Assembly: GCA_001449105.1 (NCBI GenBank)
Contig: LNIY01000085.1
Coordinates: forward strand, 1-55,008
Source: Caulobacter vibrioides
Lineage (GTDB): Bacteria > Pseudomonadota > Alphaproteobacteria > Caulobacterales > Caulobacteraceae
Direction of reading: 5' to 3'
DNA: 55,008 nucleotides
Shown: piece by piece, positions 45,005 to 53,614 of the stretch
How the letters are laid out: the number at the start of each line of letters is the position of its first letter
How positions within the stretch are numbered: position 1 is the stretch's first letter
The notes under the pieces: generated by a model
Seen by the model: the letters and a program-made list of their open reading frames with translations, nothing else
The model's database searches: none
Told to the model about the DNA's origin: nothing
Made by a program: the position numbers and the translations under genes

Positions 45005-45018
45005 TGTGAGCGCTATCA
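45005..45018. promoter_or_regulatory. XylR-like (LacI-family) operator, second copy
   Basis: TGTGAGCGCTATCA matches the remembered XylR box TGTTAGCGCTACCA at 12 of 14 positions and keeps the AGCGCT centre. It lies about 84 bp upstream of the dehydratase -35, in the divergent control region. Confidence 0.45.
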
Positions 45019-45101
45019 TCGGCGTTCGGGCGCGTTTTCGGCTCTTGCGATCGCCTCGCAAGACCTTGAAGCCATGCGACGTTTCCCCGCCATGGCGGTC
45101 G

Positions 45102-45138
45102 TTGACGCTCCGCCCTCGCCGGTATAGTCAGACAAATA
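45102..45138 (+). promoter_or_regulatory. Dehydratase promoter with overlapping operator copy 2
   Basis: TTGACG (45102-45107) and TATAGT (45123-45128) form a Caulobacter-type promoter (TTGACGC, 12 nt, GGTATAGT). The operator TAGTCAGACAAATA (45125-45138) overlaps the -10 and start site, which suggests repression. Confidence 0.65.
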
Positions 45139-45198
45139 GTATAAACCTCGCCCAGCGAGGCGATCCGGTTGGATCGATCGAGGAAAAACAGGACCGAC

Positions 45199-46998
45199 AT
45201 GACCACCAAGTCCGCGCCCGGTGCCCTTCGTTCGCGGGCCTGGTTCGACAATCCCGACAACGTCGACATGACCGCGCTTTATCTCGAGCGCTACCTGAAC
45301 TACGGCCTGACCCTGGAAGAACTGCAGTCGGGCAAGCCGATCATCGGCATCGCCCAGACCGGTTCGGACCTGTCGCCCTGCAACCGCCACCACCTGGTGC
45401 TGGCCGAACGCGTGCGTGAAGGCATCCGCACCGCCGGCGGCATCGCCATCGAATTCCCGGTCCACCCGATCCAGGAAACCGGCAAGCGCCCGACCGCGGG
45501 CCTGGACCGCAACCTGTCGTACCTGGGCCTGGTCGAGACCCTGTACGGCTACCCGATCGACGGCGTCGTGCTGACCATCGGCTGCGACAAGACCACCCCG
45601 GCCTGCCTGATGGCCGCCGCCACCGTGAACATCCCGGCCATCGCCCTGTCGGTCGGCCCGATGCTGAACGGCTGGTACAAGGGCGAGCGCACCGGTTCGG
45701 GCACCATCGTCTGGAAGGCCCGCGAGATGCTGGCCGCCGGCGAGATCGACAATGCCGGCTTCATCAAGCTGGTCGCCAGCTCGGCCCCGTCGACCGGCTT
45801 CTGCAACACCATGGGCACGGCCACGACGATGAACTCGCTGACCGAAGCGCTGGGCATGTCGCTCACCGGCTCGGCCGCCATCCCGGCCCCCTACCGCGAC
45901 CGCCAGGAAAACGCCTACCTGACCGGCCTGCGCATCGTCGACATGGTCAAGGAAGACCTCAAGCCGTCCGACATCCTGACCCGCGAGGCGTTCCTCAACG
46001 CCATCGTCGTCAACTCGGCCATCGGCGGCTCGACCAACGCCCCGATCCACCTGAACGCCCTGGCCCGCCACATCGGCGTCGAGCTGACCGTCGACGACTG
46101 GCAGGAGAAGGGCGAGGACGTGCCGCTGCTGGTCAACCTGCAGCCGGCCGGCAAGTATCTGGGCGAGGACTACTATCACGCCGGGGGCGTGCCCGCGGTG
46201 ACCGCCCAGCTGATCAAGCAGGGCCTGATCCACGAAGACGCCATGACCGTCTCGGGCCAGACCATGGGCGACGCCTGCCGCGACGCGACCATCGAGGACG
46301 CCGACGTCATCCGCACCTTCGACAACCCGCTGGTCGAGCGCGCCGGCTTCGTGGTCATGCGCGGCAACCTGTTCAACTCGGCGATCATGAAGACCAGCGT
46401 GATCTCGGGCGAGTTCCGCGACCGCTACCTGTCGAACCCGGAAGACCCCGACGCCTTCGTCGGCGACGCCATCGTTTTCGACGGTCCGGAAGACTATCAC
46501 CACCGCATCGACGATCCGTCGGTCGGCATCACCGAGAACTCGATCATGTTCATGCGGGGCGCCGGCCCCGTCGGCTATCCCGGCTCGGCCGAGGTGGTGA
46601 ACATGCGGGCCCCCGACTACCTGATCAAGCGCGGGATCAAGCAGCTGCCCTGCATCGGCGACGGCCGCCAGTCGGGTACCTCGGGCTCGCCCTCGATCCT
46701 CAACGCCTCGCCGGAAGCCGCCGTCGGCGGCGGCCTGGCGCTGCTGAAGACCGGCGACCGCGTCCGCTTCGACCTGCGCAAGTCGCGCGTCGACGTGCTG
46801 ATCAGCCCCGAGGAAGTGGCCGAGCGCCGCAAGGCGCTGGAGGCCGCCGGCGGCTACAAGTATCCGGAAAGCCAGACCCCGTGGCAGGAGATCCAGCGCG
46901 CCCTCGTCGGCCAGATGGAGACCGGCGCGGTGCTGGAGCCGGCCGTGAAGTACCAGCGCATCGCCCAGACCAAGGGCCTGCCGCGCGACAGCCACTAA
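45199..46998 (+). CDS. IlvD/Edd-family sugar-acid dehydratase (arabonate/xylonate dehydratase type)
   Basis: A 599-residue Fe-S dehydratase that removes water from an aldonic acid to give a 2-keto-3-deoxy acid. The cluster cysteines are visible in [16 protein letters not shown] and GFCNTMGT, and [21 protein letters not shown] is the conserved C-terminal active-site block. It is very similar to Caulobacter XylD in pattern but is a separate gene; placed opposite an arabinose-type dehydrogenase it probably acts on L-arabonate or a related acid. ATG 45199 follows ACAGGA; the N-terminal [17 protein letters not shown] block is complete. Expression should follow the two shared operators upstream. 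Confidence 0.9.
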   Translation: MTTKSAPGALRSRAWFDNPDNVDMTALYLERYLNYGLTLEELQSGKPIIGIAQTGSDLSPCNRHHLVLAERVREGIRTAGGIAIEFPVHPIQETGKRPTAGLDRNLSYLGLVETLYGYPIDGVVLTIGCDKTTPACLMAAATVNIPAIALSVGPMLNGWYKGERTGSGTIVWKAREMLAAGEIDNAGFIKLVASSAPSTGFCNTMGTATTMNSLTEALGMSLTGSAAIPAPYRDRQENAYLTGLRIVDMVKEDLKPSDILTREAFLNAIVVNSAIGGSTNAPIHLNALARHIGVELTVDDWQEKGEDVPLLVNLQPAGKYLGEDYYHAGGVPAVTAQLIKQGLIHEDAMTVSGQTMGDACRDATIEDADVIRTFDNPLVERAGFVVMRGNLFNSAIMKTSVISGEFRDRYLSNPEDPDAFVGDAIVFDGPEDYHHRIDDPSVGITENSIMFMRGAGPVGYPGSAEVVNMRAPDYLIKRGIKQLPCIGDGRQSGTSGSPSILNASPEAAVGGGLALLKTGDRVRFDLRKSRVDVLISPEEVAERRKALEAAGGYKYPESQTPWQEIQRALVGQMETGAVLEPAVKYQRIAQTKGLPRDSH

Positions 46999-47020
46999 GG
47001 CGTCGGCATCGCTGAAATGG

Positions 47021-47053
47021 AAAAGCCGCCCGGGGAAACCTGGGCGGCTTTTT
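47021..47053. terminator. Bidirectional rho-independent terminator
   Basis: AAAAGCCGCCC (47021-47031) pairs with GGGCGGCTTTT (47042-47052); a T-run follows on the plus strand and a TTTT on the minus strand. It separates the convergent dehydratase and MFS genes. Confidence 0.9.
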
Positions 47054-47080
47054 CGTGTACGCCCCGACGGGCGCCTCTCC

Positions 47081-48259
47081 CTATGGGCGATGGAGATCGA
47101 CCGGGGCCTTGCGCGCCATCCGCTCGGCCGCCAGCAGCACCGCCAGCATGCCGACGGCCAGGACGGCGACGACCAGCCCCAGGGCCTCCCAGCCGAAACG
47201 GCCCACCACGAGGCCGCCCAGGGGCGGGCCGATCAGCGCCCCGCCGGCCCCGAACTGGGTCAGGAGGCCGTTGGCGGCGGCGATGCGCGGTCCGTCGGTC
47301 CCGCCGGCCATGGCCGGCAGGCGAGCGAAGACCAGCGGCGAGGCGATGCCGCTGAGCAGCACCACCAGGAACGCGACGACGGCGACCAGCACCGCCTTGG
47401 CCGACAGGAAGACGAAGGGCGCGACCACCGCCGTGGCCAGCAGGGCCGGCACGACGACGAGCGTCATGCGGCGGCGGTCGAGCGCGCCGACGTGCAGGAT
47501 GCGGATGGCGATGGCCGAGCCCGGCAGGGCGGCCAGCGAGACGAGCCCCGTGGCGAGGCTGGCGCCGGCGACGCCCGCCCCGGTCCTCTCGATCAGGAAG
47601 CTGGGCAGCAGCATGGTCAGGGCGCAGATGAAGACGGTGTAGAGGCCGAAGCCGAAGGTCAGCACCCAGGCGGCCGGCGGCGGCAGGGCGATACGGGCGC
47701 CGTCCGACACGGCCTTGGGCTGGCGCAAGGCGACAAGCAGGCCAAGGGCGCACAGCACCGCCCACACCAGCATGGCCCCGCGCGGACCGCTAAGCGCCAT
47801 GGCAAGGCCGGTGACGCCGCTGCCGACCGCGACGCCCACGGCCACGAAGGTGCTCCACAGGGCCAGGGCCGGGCCGCGCGCCTTGTCCGAGGCGACGGCG
47901 GCGATCATGGTCGGGGCGGCGATGACCACCAGCAGGTAGGCCACGCCCTCCAGCGCCCGGGCGCCGAACAGCACCGCCACATTGGGCGCGAAGGCCTCGG
48001 CCAGGCTGGCGGCCAGCAGGCCGATCAGGCCCAGGGCGAGAAAGCGCCGACCGCCGAAGCGCCCGAGCGCCAGACCGGCGGCGACGCCCAGGGTCGCCCC
48101 GCCGATCTCCAGCAGCGACACCAGAAGGCCCGCCTGGGCCAGCGACAGGTCAAGCTCCTGGCGCAGCACCGGAACCAGCACGGCGATCTTGGGCAGCTGG
48201 GCGGCGGCCAGCACGCCGATGAGCCAGAGGGCGACGATGTTTGTCCAGGAGCGCAGCAT
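47081..48259 (-). CDS. Major facilitator superfamily transporter
   Basis: A 392-residue integral membrane protein with about 12 predicted helices. The loop 2-3 motif reads GLALGRFGGRRFLALG, a version of the MFS G-x3-D-R-x-G-R-[RK] signature lacking the Asp. The overall look is CynX/NimT-like, a group of small-molecule exporters or uptake systems, but the substrate is not predictable. Its nearest upstream gene on the same strand is an XRE regulator 75 nt away, which may control it. The location next to pentose genes suggests, but does not prove, a role in sugar-acid transport. Confidence 0.82.
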   Translation of the reverse strand: MLRSWTNIVALWLIGVLAAAQLPKIAVLVPVLRQELDLSLAQAGLLVSLLEIGGATLGVAAGLALGRFGGRRFLALGLIGLLAASLAEAFAPNVAVLFGARALEGVAYLLVVIAAPTMIAAVASDKARGPALALWSTFVAVGVAVGSGVTGLAMALSGPRGAMLVWAVLCALGLLVALRQPKAVSDGARIALPPPAAWVLTFGFGLYTVFICALTMLLPSFLIERTGAGVAGASLATGLVSLAALPGSAIAIRILHVGALDRRRMTLVVVPALLATAVVAPFVFLSAKAVLVAVVAFLVVLLSGIASPLVFARLPAMAGGTDGPRIAAANGLLTQFGAGGALIGPPLGGLVVGRFGWEALGLVVAVLAVGMLAVLLAAERMARKAPVDLHRP

Positions 48260-48334
48260 GGCGCCGCCCTAGACCGATGCGGCTTCGCGCGACACGAAAA
48301 ACTTATGCGTGGCCGGGTCTACGCGCGAAGACCG

Positions 48335-48880
48335 TCAGTCGATGGTGGTGGTCAGCCGCCCCACCCGGCCGTCGGCCAGGGGGATGGTCTCCCACTCGGT
48401 CAGCCCCGGCACGACGGGAACCTCGGGGCTGTCATTGGCGCCGGTCGTAAAGCGCAGCCGCTGGTAGGGCCGCTCGAACCAGCCCGTGTCGGCCAGTTCG
48501 CCCTGGGCCCGGGCGATCTCGGGACTGGCGAAGCGCCAGAGCGAGACGCCCAGATAGTCGGCCAGGTCGATCCGCCACGAGGCCAGCCGCGCCGGCGACA
48601 CCGCCAGCAGATGGTGGGTGGCGTCGCAGACCAGATGCACGGCCTGGGAAGAGGTCTCGACCAGCCGCTTGATGGCCGCATCGCCGCCCTCGCCGGCTTG
48701 CGCGGCGATCAGGGCCGCGATCCGCTCGCGGTGGATTTCGTCGGGCTCATGCTCGCCGCTCTCCCAGCGCGAAACCGTGCCCTGCGACACGGCCAGCAAC
48801 TCCGCCAGATGCCCCTGCTTGACGGCGTTCAGCCGCCGGAAGCGCCGCAGGGCGCGGCCGATGGGCAGGTCGTGGATCAT
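48335..48880 (-). CDS. XRE-family helix-turn-helix regulator with C-terminal sensor-like domain
   Basis: A 181-residue DNA-binding protein. The N-terminal Cro/C1-type HTH (about 7-62) is visible in LRRFRRLNAVKQGHLAELLA followed by VSQGTVSRWESGEHEPD. The remaining 110 residues (from VHLVCDATHHLLAVSPARL) look PAS-like, with LAVSPARLASWRIDLADYLG resembling a PAS core, but the ligand is unknown. It is encoded between putR and the MFS transporter on the same strand, making the transporter the likeliest target. Confidence 0.78.
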   Translation of the reverse strand: MIHDLPIGRALRRFRRLNAVKQGHLAELLAVSQGTVSRWESGEHEPDEIHRERIAALIAAQAGEGGDAAIKRLVETSSQAVHLVCDATHHLLAVSPARLASWRIDLADYLGVSLWRFASPEIARAQGELADTGWFERPYQRLRFTTGANDSPEVPVVPGLTEWETIPLADGRVGRLTTTID

Positions 48881-48926
48881 GGAGGGCAGTTTAGCGGCGA
48901 TCGGCCCTCATTGGGAGACCAGCGCC

Positions 48927-49388
48927 TCAGAGCGGCAGCTGAACCGTGCTCTTGACCTCTTCCAGTACGGCGTAGGTCCGCGTCTCGCGCACGCCGGGCA
49001 TCTTGACCAGGATGTCGCCGAGGAAGCTGCGATAGGCGTCCATGTCGCGCACGCGAGCCTTGATCAGGTAGTCGAAGCCGCCGGCCACCATGTGGCACTC
49101 CAGCACCTCGGGGGCGCGGCGGATGGCGGCGGCGAAGTCCTCGAACACCTCGCCGGTCGTGCGGTCGAGCACCACCTCGACGAAGATCAGCAGGGCGCGG
49201 TCGACCTTGGCCGGGTCGAGCAGGGCCGCGTAGCCGGTGATGAAGCCGCGCTCGCGCAGGCGCCGCACCCGGTCGAAGGTGGCGGCGGGCGACAGGTTGC
49301 AGCGCTTGGCCAGCTCGGCGTTGGTGATCCGGCCGTCGGCCTGCAGCACGCGCAGCAGCCGGCGATCGGTGTCATCTAGAGCGGACAT
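48927..49388 (-). CDS. putR: Lrp/AsnC-family regulator, proline utilisation activator PutR
   Basis: A 153-residue Lrp-type regulator. The N-terminal HTH (about 6-50) reads DDTDRRLLRVLQADGRITNA...LSPAATFDRVRRL, and the C-terminal RAM/AsnC domain contains HMVAGGFDYLIKARVRDMDAY. It is divergent from putA across a 458 bp gap. In other alphaproteobacteria the Lrp-type PutR beside putA activates it in response to proline; assignment rests on this position. Confidence 0.85.
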   Translation of the reverse strand: MSALDDTDRRLLRVLQADGRITNAELAKRCNLSPAATFDRVRRLRERGFITGYAALLDPAKVDRALLIFVEVVLDRTTGEVFEDFAAAIRRAPEVLECHMVAGGFDYLIKARVRDMDAYRSFLGDILVKMPGVRETRTYAVLEEVKSTVQLPL

Positions 49389-49432
49389 GGATTTTCGTCA
49401 CTTTCAGCGAAGATTGTTCTGATAATAGCGAT

Positions 49433-49451
49433 AACAAACAAAGCACCTTCG
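49433..49451. repeat. 19-nt direct repeat, copy 1, in the putR-putA control region
   Basis: AACAAACAAAGCACCTTCG recurs with a single change at 49782-49800. Copy 1 lies 45 nt upstream of putR. Possible PutR binding sites or a shared promoter element. Confidence 0.6.
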
Positions 49452-49585
49452 GCACGAAGAGGCCTACACCCTCAATCGTCCTAGCGAAGCTTCCCCCACG
49501 CCGCATCCCCCAGTCGGCGCACTTCGCAAAGGACCTCCCGCTCGGCGGGAAAGTCGCCACGCATCCCCCAGCGTCGGCGACGAGC

Positions 49586-49624
49586 GGAAGGGACGCGCGA
49601 GTCCCCCCGAGACGCGTCCCTTCC
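49586..49624. other. Perfect 12-bp inverted repeat in the putR-putA gap
   Basis: GGAAGGGACGCG (49586-49597) pairs perfectly with CGCGTCCCTTCC (49613-49624) around a 15-nt loop. No T-run follows. The rest of the 458 bp gap has no convincing gene; the stem may belong to a small RNA or the putA leader. Confidence 0.6.
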
Positions 49625-49781
49625 AGTGCTCCCCTTCCCTCAGACCCTACGGCCCTCGTAATCTAGCGTTCGCCGACCCGCGTGGCGCACGCCGCGACGC
49701 CCTGTCGCGGAGGTTTCGGCGCGTCTGGAGCGGACGACGTTTTTCGACGTTTACGCCGAACAGGATACGGAAGCCAGAGCC

Positions 49782-49800
49782 AACAAACGAAGCACCTTCG
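49782..49800. repeat. 19-nt direct repeat, copy 2, upstream of putA
   Basis: AACAAACGAAGCACCTTCG, 18 of 19 identical to 49433-49451, ends 46 nt before the putA start. Confidence 0.6.
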
Positions 49801-49846
49801 ATCATTGCCGGGCTACAGCGACGATAAATCATTAGCGAGGCGCCTC

Positions 49847-52800
49847 ATGGCCGATTGGGACTCCCTGGACGACGGCAAGTACCGTGACGAGAAGGCGGTG
49901 ATCGCCGACCTGCTGGCCGCAAAGCCCCTGTCCAGCGAGGATCGCGCCGCCGTCCGCGCCGAGGCCGAGGCCCTGGTGCGCGGCGCGCGCCGCAGCGTAC
50001 GCAAGCAGGGCGTGGTCGAAAGCTTCCTGCAGGAGTTCAGCCTGGGCACCCGCGAGGGCCTGGCCCTGATGTGCCTGGCCGAGGCCCTGCTGCGCACTCC
50101 CGACGACGACACCCGCGACAAGCTGATCGCCGAGAAGATCGGTTCGGCCGACTGGGCTTCGCACCTGGGCGGCAGCGACAGCCTGTTCGTCAACGCCTCG
50201 ACCTGGGGCCTGATGCTGACGGGCAAGATCGTCGAGCCCGACGACGAAGCGCGGCGGGACTTGCCGGCGTTTATCAAAAAGCTGGCGGGACGCGTCGGCG
50301 AGCCGGTGATCCGCGCCGCCGTCGGCCAGGCCATCCGCATCATGGGCGAGCAGTTCGTCCTGGGCCGCACCATCGAGGCGGCCATCAAGCGCGCGGCCAG
50401 CGAAGACACCATGTGCTCGTTCGACATGCTGGGCGAAGGCGCCCGCACGGCCGCCGACGCGGCCCGCTACGAGAAGTCCTACGCCGACGCCATCGAGACG
50501 GTCGGCAAGCTGTCGAACAAGGCGGGGCCCGAAGCCGGCCACGGCGTGTCGGTGAAGCTGTCGGCCCTGTGCCCGCGCTACGAGGCCACGCACGAGGACC
50601 GCGTGTGGGAGGAGCTCTATCCCCGCACCCTGCGCCTGGCCCTCATCGCCGCCAAGTACGACATCAACTTCACCATCGACGCCGAAGAGGCCGACCGCCT
50701 GGCCCTGTCGCTGAAGCTGCTCGACAGGCTGTGCCGCGAGCCGGCCCTGGCTGAGTGGAAGGGCCTGGGCCTGGCCGTGCAGGCCTACCAGAAGCGCTGC
50801 GGCGAGGTGATCGCCCGCCTGGAGGCCCTGTCGAAGGAAACCGGTCGCCGCCTGATGGTGCGCCTGGTGAAGGGCGCCTACTGGGACAGCGAGATCAAAC
50901 GCGCCCAGGTCGCCGGCCGCCCCGACTATCCGGTCTACACCACCAAGCCCGCCACCGACCTGTCGTACCTGGTCAACGCCAAGGCCCTGATCGGCGCCGC
51001 ACCACACCTCTACGCTCAGTTCGCCACCCACAACGCCCACACCCTGGCGGCCGTGGTGCGCATGGCCAAGAACGTCGGCGTGAAGATCGAGCACCAGCGC
51101 CTGCACGGCATGGGCGAGGCTCTGTATAAGGCCGCCGACGACCTCTATGACGGCGTCGTCCTGCGCGCCTACGCCCCCGTGGGCGGTCACGAGGACCTGC
51201 TGCCCTACCTGGTCCGCCGCCTGCTGGAGAACGGCGCCAACACCTCGTTCGTCCATGCCCTGCTCGACGAGCGGGTGCCGGTCGAGAAGGTGGTCGTCGA
51301 CCCGATCGACGTGGTCGAGGCCCACCCCGACCGCCACGCCAAGATCCCCACCCCGATCGACGTCTATGGCGAAGGCCGCAAGAACAGCGCGGGCCTGGAC
51401 CTGTCGACCCGCGCCGACCGCTTCCGCCTGTCGGCGGCGGTGAGCGTGCTGGACGCCGCCCCGCTGCAGTCGGGCCCGCTGGTCGGCGGCAAGATGGAAG
51501 CCGGCGGCCCGCCGCTGCCGGTGGTCTCGCCGGTCGACGCCGGCCGCGTGGTCGGCGCTGTGTCGGAAGCCCAGCTGCCGCAGATCGACAAGGCCTTCAA
51601 GCTGGCCCGCGCCGCCCAACCGGCCTGGGACCAGGCCGGCGGCCCGGCCCGCGCCAAGGTGCTGCGCGCCATGGGCGACGCCCTGGAAGCCAATATCGAG
51701 CGCCTGATCGCAGTCCTTTCTCGTGAGGCAGGCAAGACGCTGTCGGACGGCATCGCCGAGGTGCGCGAGGCGGTCGACTTCTGCCGCTACTACGCGGTGC
51801 TGGCCGAGAAGCAGTTCGGCGAGCCTGAACTGCTGAAGGGTCCGGTCGGCGAGACCAACACGCTGGCCCTGGCCGGTCGCGGCGTCTTCGTCTGCATCAG
51901 CCCGTGGAACTTCCCGCTGGCCATCTTCACCGGCCAGATCGCCGCGGCCCTGGCCGCCGGCAACGCCGTGGTCGCCAAGCCGGCCGAGCAGACGCCGATC
52001 ATCGCCTACGAGGCTGTGAAGCTCTATCACGCCGCGGGCCTGGACCCGCGCCTGCTGGCCTTGCTGCCGGGCCGGGGCGAGACCGTCGGCGCGGCCCTGA
52101 CCGCGCACGAGGGCCTGGACGGCGTCGCCTTCACCGGCGGCACCGACACCGCCTGGCGCATCAACCAGACCCTGGCGCAACGGCAGGGCCCGATCGTGCC
52201 GTTCATCGCCGAGACCGGCGGCCTCAATGGCATGTTCGTCGACACGACGGCGCAGCGCGAGCAGGTGATCGACGACGTCATCGTCAGCGCTTTCGGTTCG
52301 GCCGGCCAGCGCTGCTCGGCCCTGCGCCTGCTGTTCCTGCCGACCGACACCGCCGACCACATCATCGAGGGCCTGAAGGGCGCCATGGACGCCCTGGTGG
52401 TGGCCGACCCCGCCGACGCCTCGACCGACGTCGGCCCGGTGATCGACGCCGACGCCAAGGACGCGCTGGACAAGCACCTGGCCCGTCTCAAGCACGAGGC
52501 CAAGGTGCTGCACGCGCTGGAAGCCCCGGCTGGCGGCACGTTCTTCGGTCCGGTGCTGGCCGAGATCCCGGCCGCCGACTTCCTCGAACGCGAGGTGTTC
52601 GGCCCGATCCTGCACGTGGTCCGCTACAAGCCCGAGGACCTGGAGCAGGTCGCCGGCGCCCTGGCCGCCCGCCGCTACGGCCTGACCCTGGGCGTGCACT
52701 CGCGCATCCAGGCCTTCGCCGACGACGTGGTGCGCCTGGTCCCGGCCGGCAACGCCTACGTCAACCGCACCATGACCGGCGCGGTCGTGGGCGTGCAGCC

Positions 52801-52936
52801 GTTCGGCGGCGAGGGCCTGTCGGGCACCGGCCCCAAGGCCGGCGGCCCCCACGCCCTGCTGCGCTTCGCCGTTGAGCGCGCCCTCAGCGTCAACATCACC
52901 GCCCAGGGCGGCGACCCGACGCTGCTCAATCTCTGA
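49847..52936 (+). CDS. putA: Bifunctional proline dehydrogenase / pyrroline-5-carboxylate dehydrogenase
   Basis: A 1029-residue enzyme that oxidises proline to glutamate in two steps with substrate channelling. The FAD-dependent PRODH barrel spans about 90-480 (VKLSALCPRYEATHEDR, MVRLVKGAYWDSEIKRAQ, YAQFATHNAHTLAAV). The NAD-dependent aldehyde dehydrogenase spans about 540-1020, with CISPWNFPLAIFTGQ, a Glu in PFIAETGGLN and the catalytic Cys in SAGQRCSALR. There is no N-terminal ribbon-helix-helix DNA-binding domain, so unlike E. coli PutA it is not its own repressor; the divergent PutR fits as regulator. ATG 49847 is taken since the upstream frame has no family similarity. Confidence 0.94.
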   Translation: MADWDSLDDGKYRDEKAVIADLLAAKPLSSEDRAAVRAEAEALVRGARRSVRKQGVVESFLQEFSLGTREGLALMCLAEALLRTPDDDTRDKLIAEKIGSADWASHLGGSDSLFVNASTWGLMLTGKIVEPDDEARRDLPAFIKKLAGRVGEPVIRAAVGQAIRIMGEQFVLGRTIEAAIKRAASEDTMCSFDMLGEGARTAADAARYEKSYADAIETVGKLSNKAGPEAGHGVSVKLSALCPRYEATHEDRVWEELYPRTLRLALIAAKYDINFTIDAEEADRLALSLKLLDRLCREPALAEWKGLGLAVQAYQKRCGEVIARLEALSKETGRRLMVRLVKGAYWDSEIKRAQVAGRPDYPVYTTKPATDLSYLVNAKALIGAAPHLYAQFATHNAHTLAAVVRMAKNVGVKIEHQRLHGMGEALYKAADDLYDGVVLRAYAPVGGHEDLLPYLVRRLLENGANTSFVHALLDERVPVEKVVVDPIDVVEAHPDRHAKIPTPIDVYGEGRKNSAGLDLSTRADRFRLSAAVSVLDAAPLQSGPLVGGKMEAGGPPLPVVSPVDAGRVVGAVSEAQLPQIDKAFKLARAAQPAWDQAGGPARAKVLRAMGDALEANIERLIAVLSREAGKTLSDGIAEVREAVDFCRYYAVLAEKQFGEPELLKGPVGETNTLALAGRGVFVCISPWNFPLAIFTGQIAAALAAGNAVVAKPAEQTPIIAYEAVKLYHAAGLDPRLLALLPGRGETVGAALTAHEGLDGVAFTGGTDTAWRINQTLAQRQGPIVPFIAETGGLNGMFVDTTAQREQVIDDVIVSAFGSAGQRCSALRLLFLPTDTADHIIEGLKGAMDALVVADPADASTDVGPVIDADAKDALDKHLARLKHEAKVLHALEAPAGGTFFGPVLAEIPAADFLEREVFGPILHVVRYKPEDLEQVAGALAARRYGLTLGVHSRIQAFADDVVRLVPAGNAYVNRTMTGAVVGVQPFGGEGLSGTGPKAGGPHALLRFAVERALSVNITAQGGDPTLLNL

Positions 52937-52973
52937 CCTTGACGATCCCGGCCATGGGCGAGACCCTTCGTCC

Positions 52974-53225
52974 ATGGCCGACGGCTTCGACATCCACATC
53001 GACGAAGAACAAGCCGCCCGGCTCCAGGCCGTGGCGGACCTGCTTGGTCTATCGGCCATCGATTATGCAAGGTCGTTGATCGAGGCCGGACTGGAAGACC
53101 TGCCCCCCACAACGATCGATCCCGATCCGGCCATCGACCGGGCCATCGTGGCCAAGGCCAGGGAAACCGGAAACACCGTGCCCTGGGCCGAAGTGCGCGA
53201 CCGTCTACGCGCTCGCCATCGCTGA
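52974..53225 (+). CDS. Antitoxin-like small DNA-binding protein
   Basis: An 83-residue acidic protein, MADGFDIHIDEEQAARLQAV..., with a ribbon-helix-helix-like N-terminal strand and helix (about 4-45) and a C-terminal tail ending in VRDRLRARHR. It is followed after 11 nt by a ParE-type toxin, so it is most likely the cognate antitoxin. It belongs to a different subtype from the 20016 gene. It starts 37 nt after the putA stop. Confidence 0.72.
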   Translation: MADGFDIHIDEEQAARLQAVADLLGLSAIDYARSLIEAGLEDLPPTTIDPDPAIDRAIVAKARETGNTVPWAEVRDRLRARHR

Positions 53226-53236
53226 ACAGCCCGCTG

Positions 53237-53515
53237 GTGCGCCCCGTCGATCTTTCGCCCGAAGCCGAGATCGACATGGAGCGGTTGCACGACTTTCTAT
53301 TCGAAAAGAACCCAAGGGCTGCGGCGCGTCTGATCGAGACCCTGGACAAAGCCTTCGCGAGCCTCGGCTCAGCGTCGGACAGAGGGCGGGATCTGGGCGA
53401 GGGCCTGCGCGAACTGATCGTGCGGTTTGGCGGCCGTTCCTACGTCGTACGCTACGGCTCCGACGAGGATGGCGTCATTATCGCCCGGATCTGGCACGGG
53501 CTGGAGCAGCGTTGA
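53237..53515 (+). CDS. RelE/ParE-family toxin
   Basis: A 92-residue ParE-fold protein: VDLSPEAEIDMERLHDFLFE, then PRAAARLIETLDKA, then RELIVRFGGRSYVVRYG and a terminal IIARIWHGLEQR. It shares the H[FL]xxxxPRAAAR layout and the IWHxLEQR ending with the 20267 toxin, but differs otherwise. GTG start; no better ATG exists after the antitoxin stop. Target (gyrase or mRNA) not decidable. Confidence 0.8.
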   Translation: MRPVDLSPEAEIDMERLHDFLFEKNPRAAARLIETLDKAFASLGSASDRGRDLGEGLRELIVRFGGRSYVVRYGSDEDGVIIARIWHGLEQR

Positions 53516-53614
53516 GCTCGATGGAATAACTTCATCAAATTTATTTAATCGCTGGACCGCCCCCGACCGCCTCCGCTAACGTCCCTGCAAATCAAAAGTG
53601 GGGAGACACCGGGA

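Noticed and set aside
49832..53059. Long minus-strand open frame opposite putA
   Set aside because: Same antisense effect; composition is repetitive Gly/Val/Gln/His and the opposite strand has all PutA motifs.
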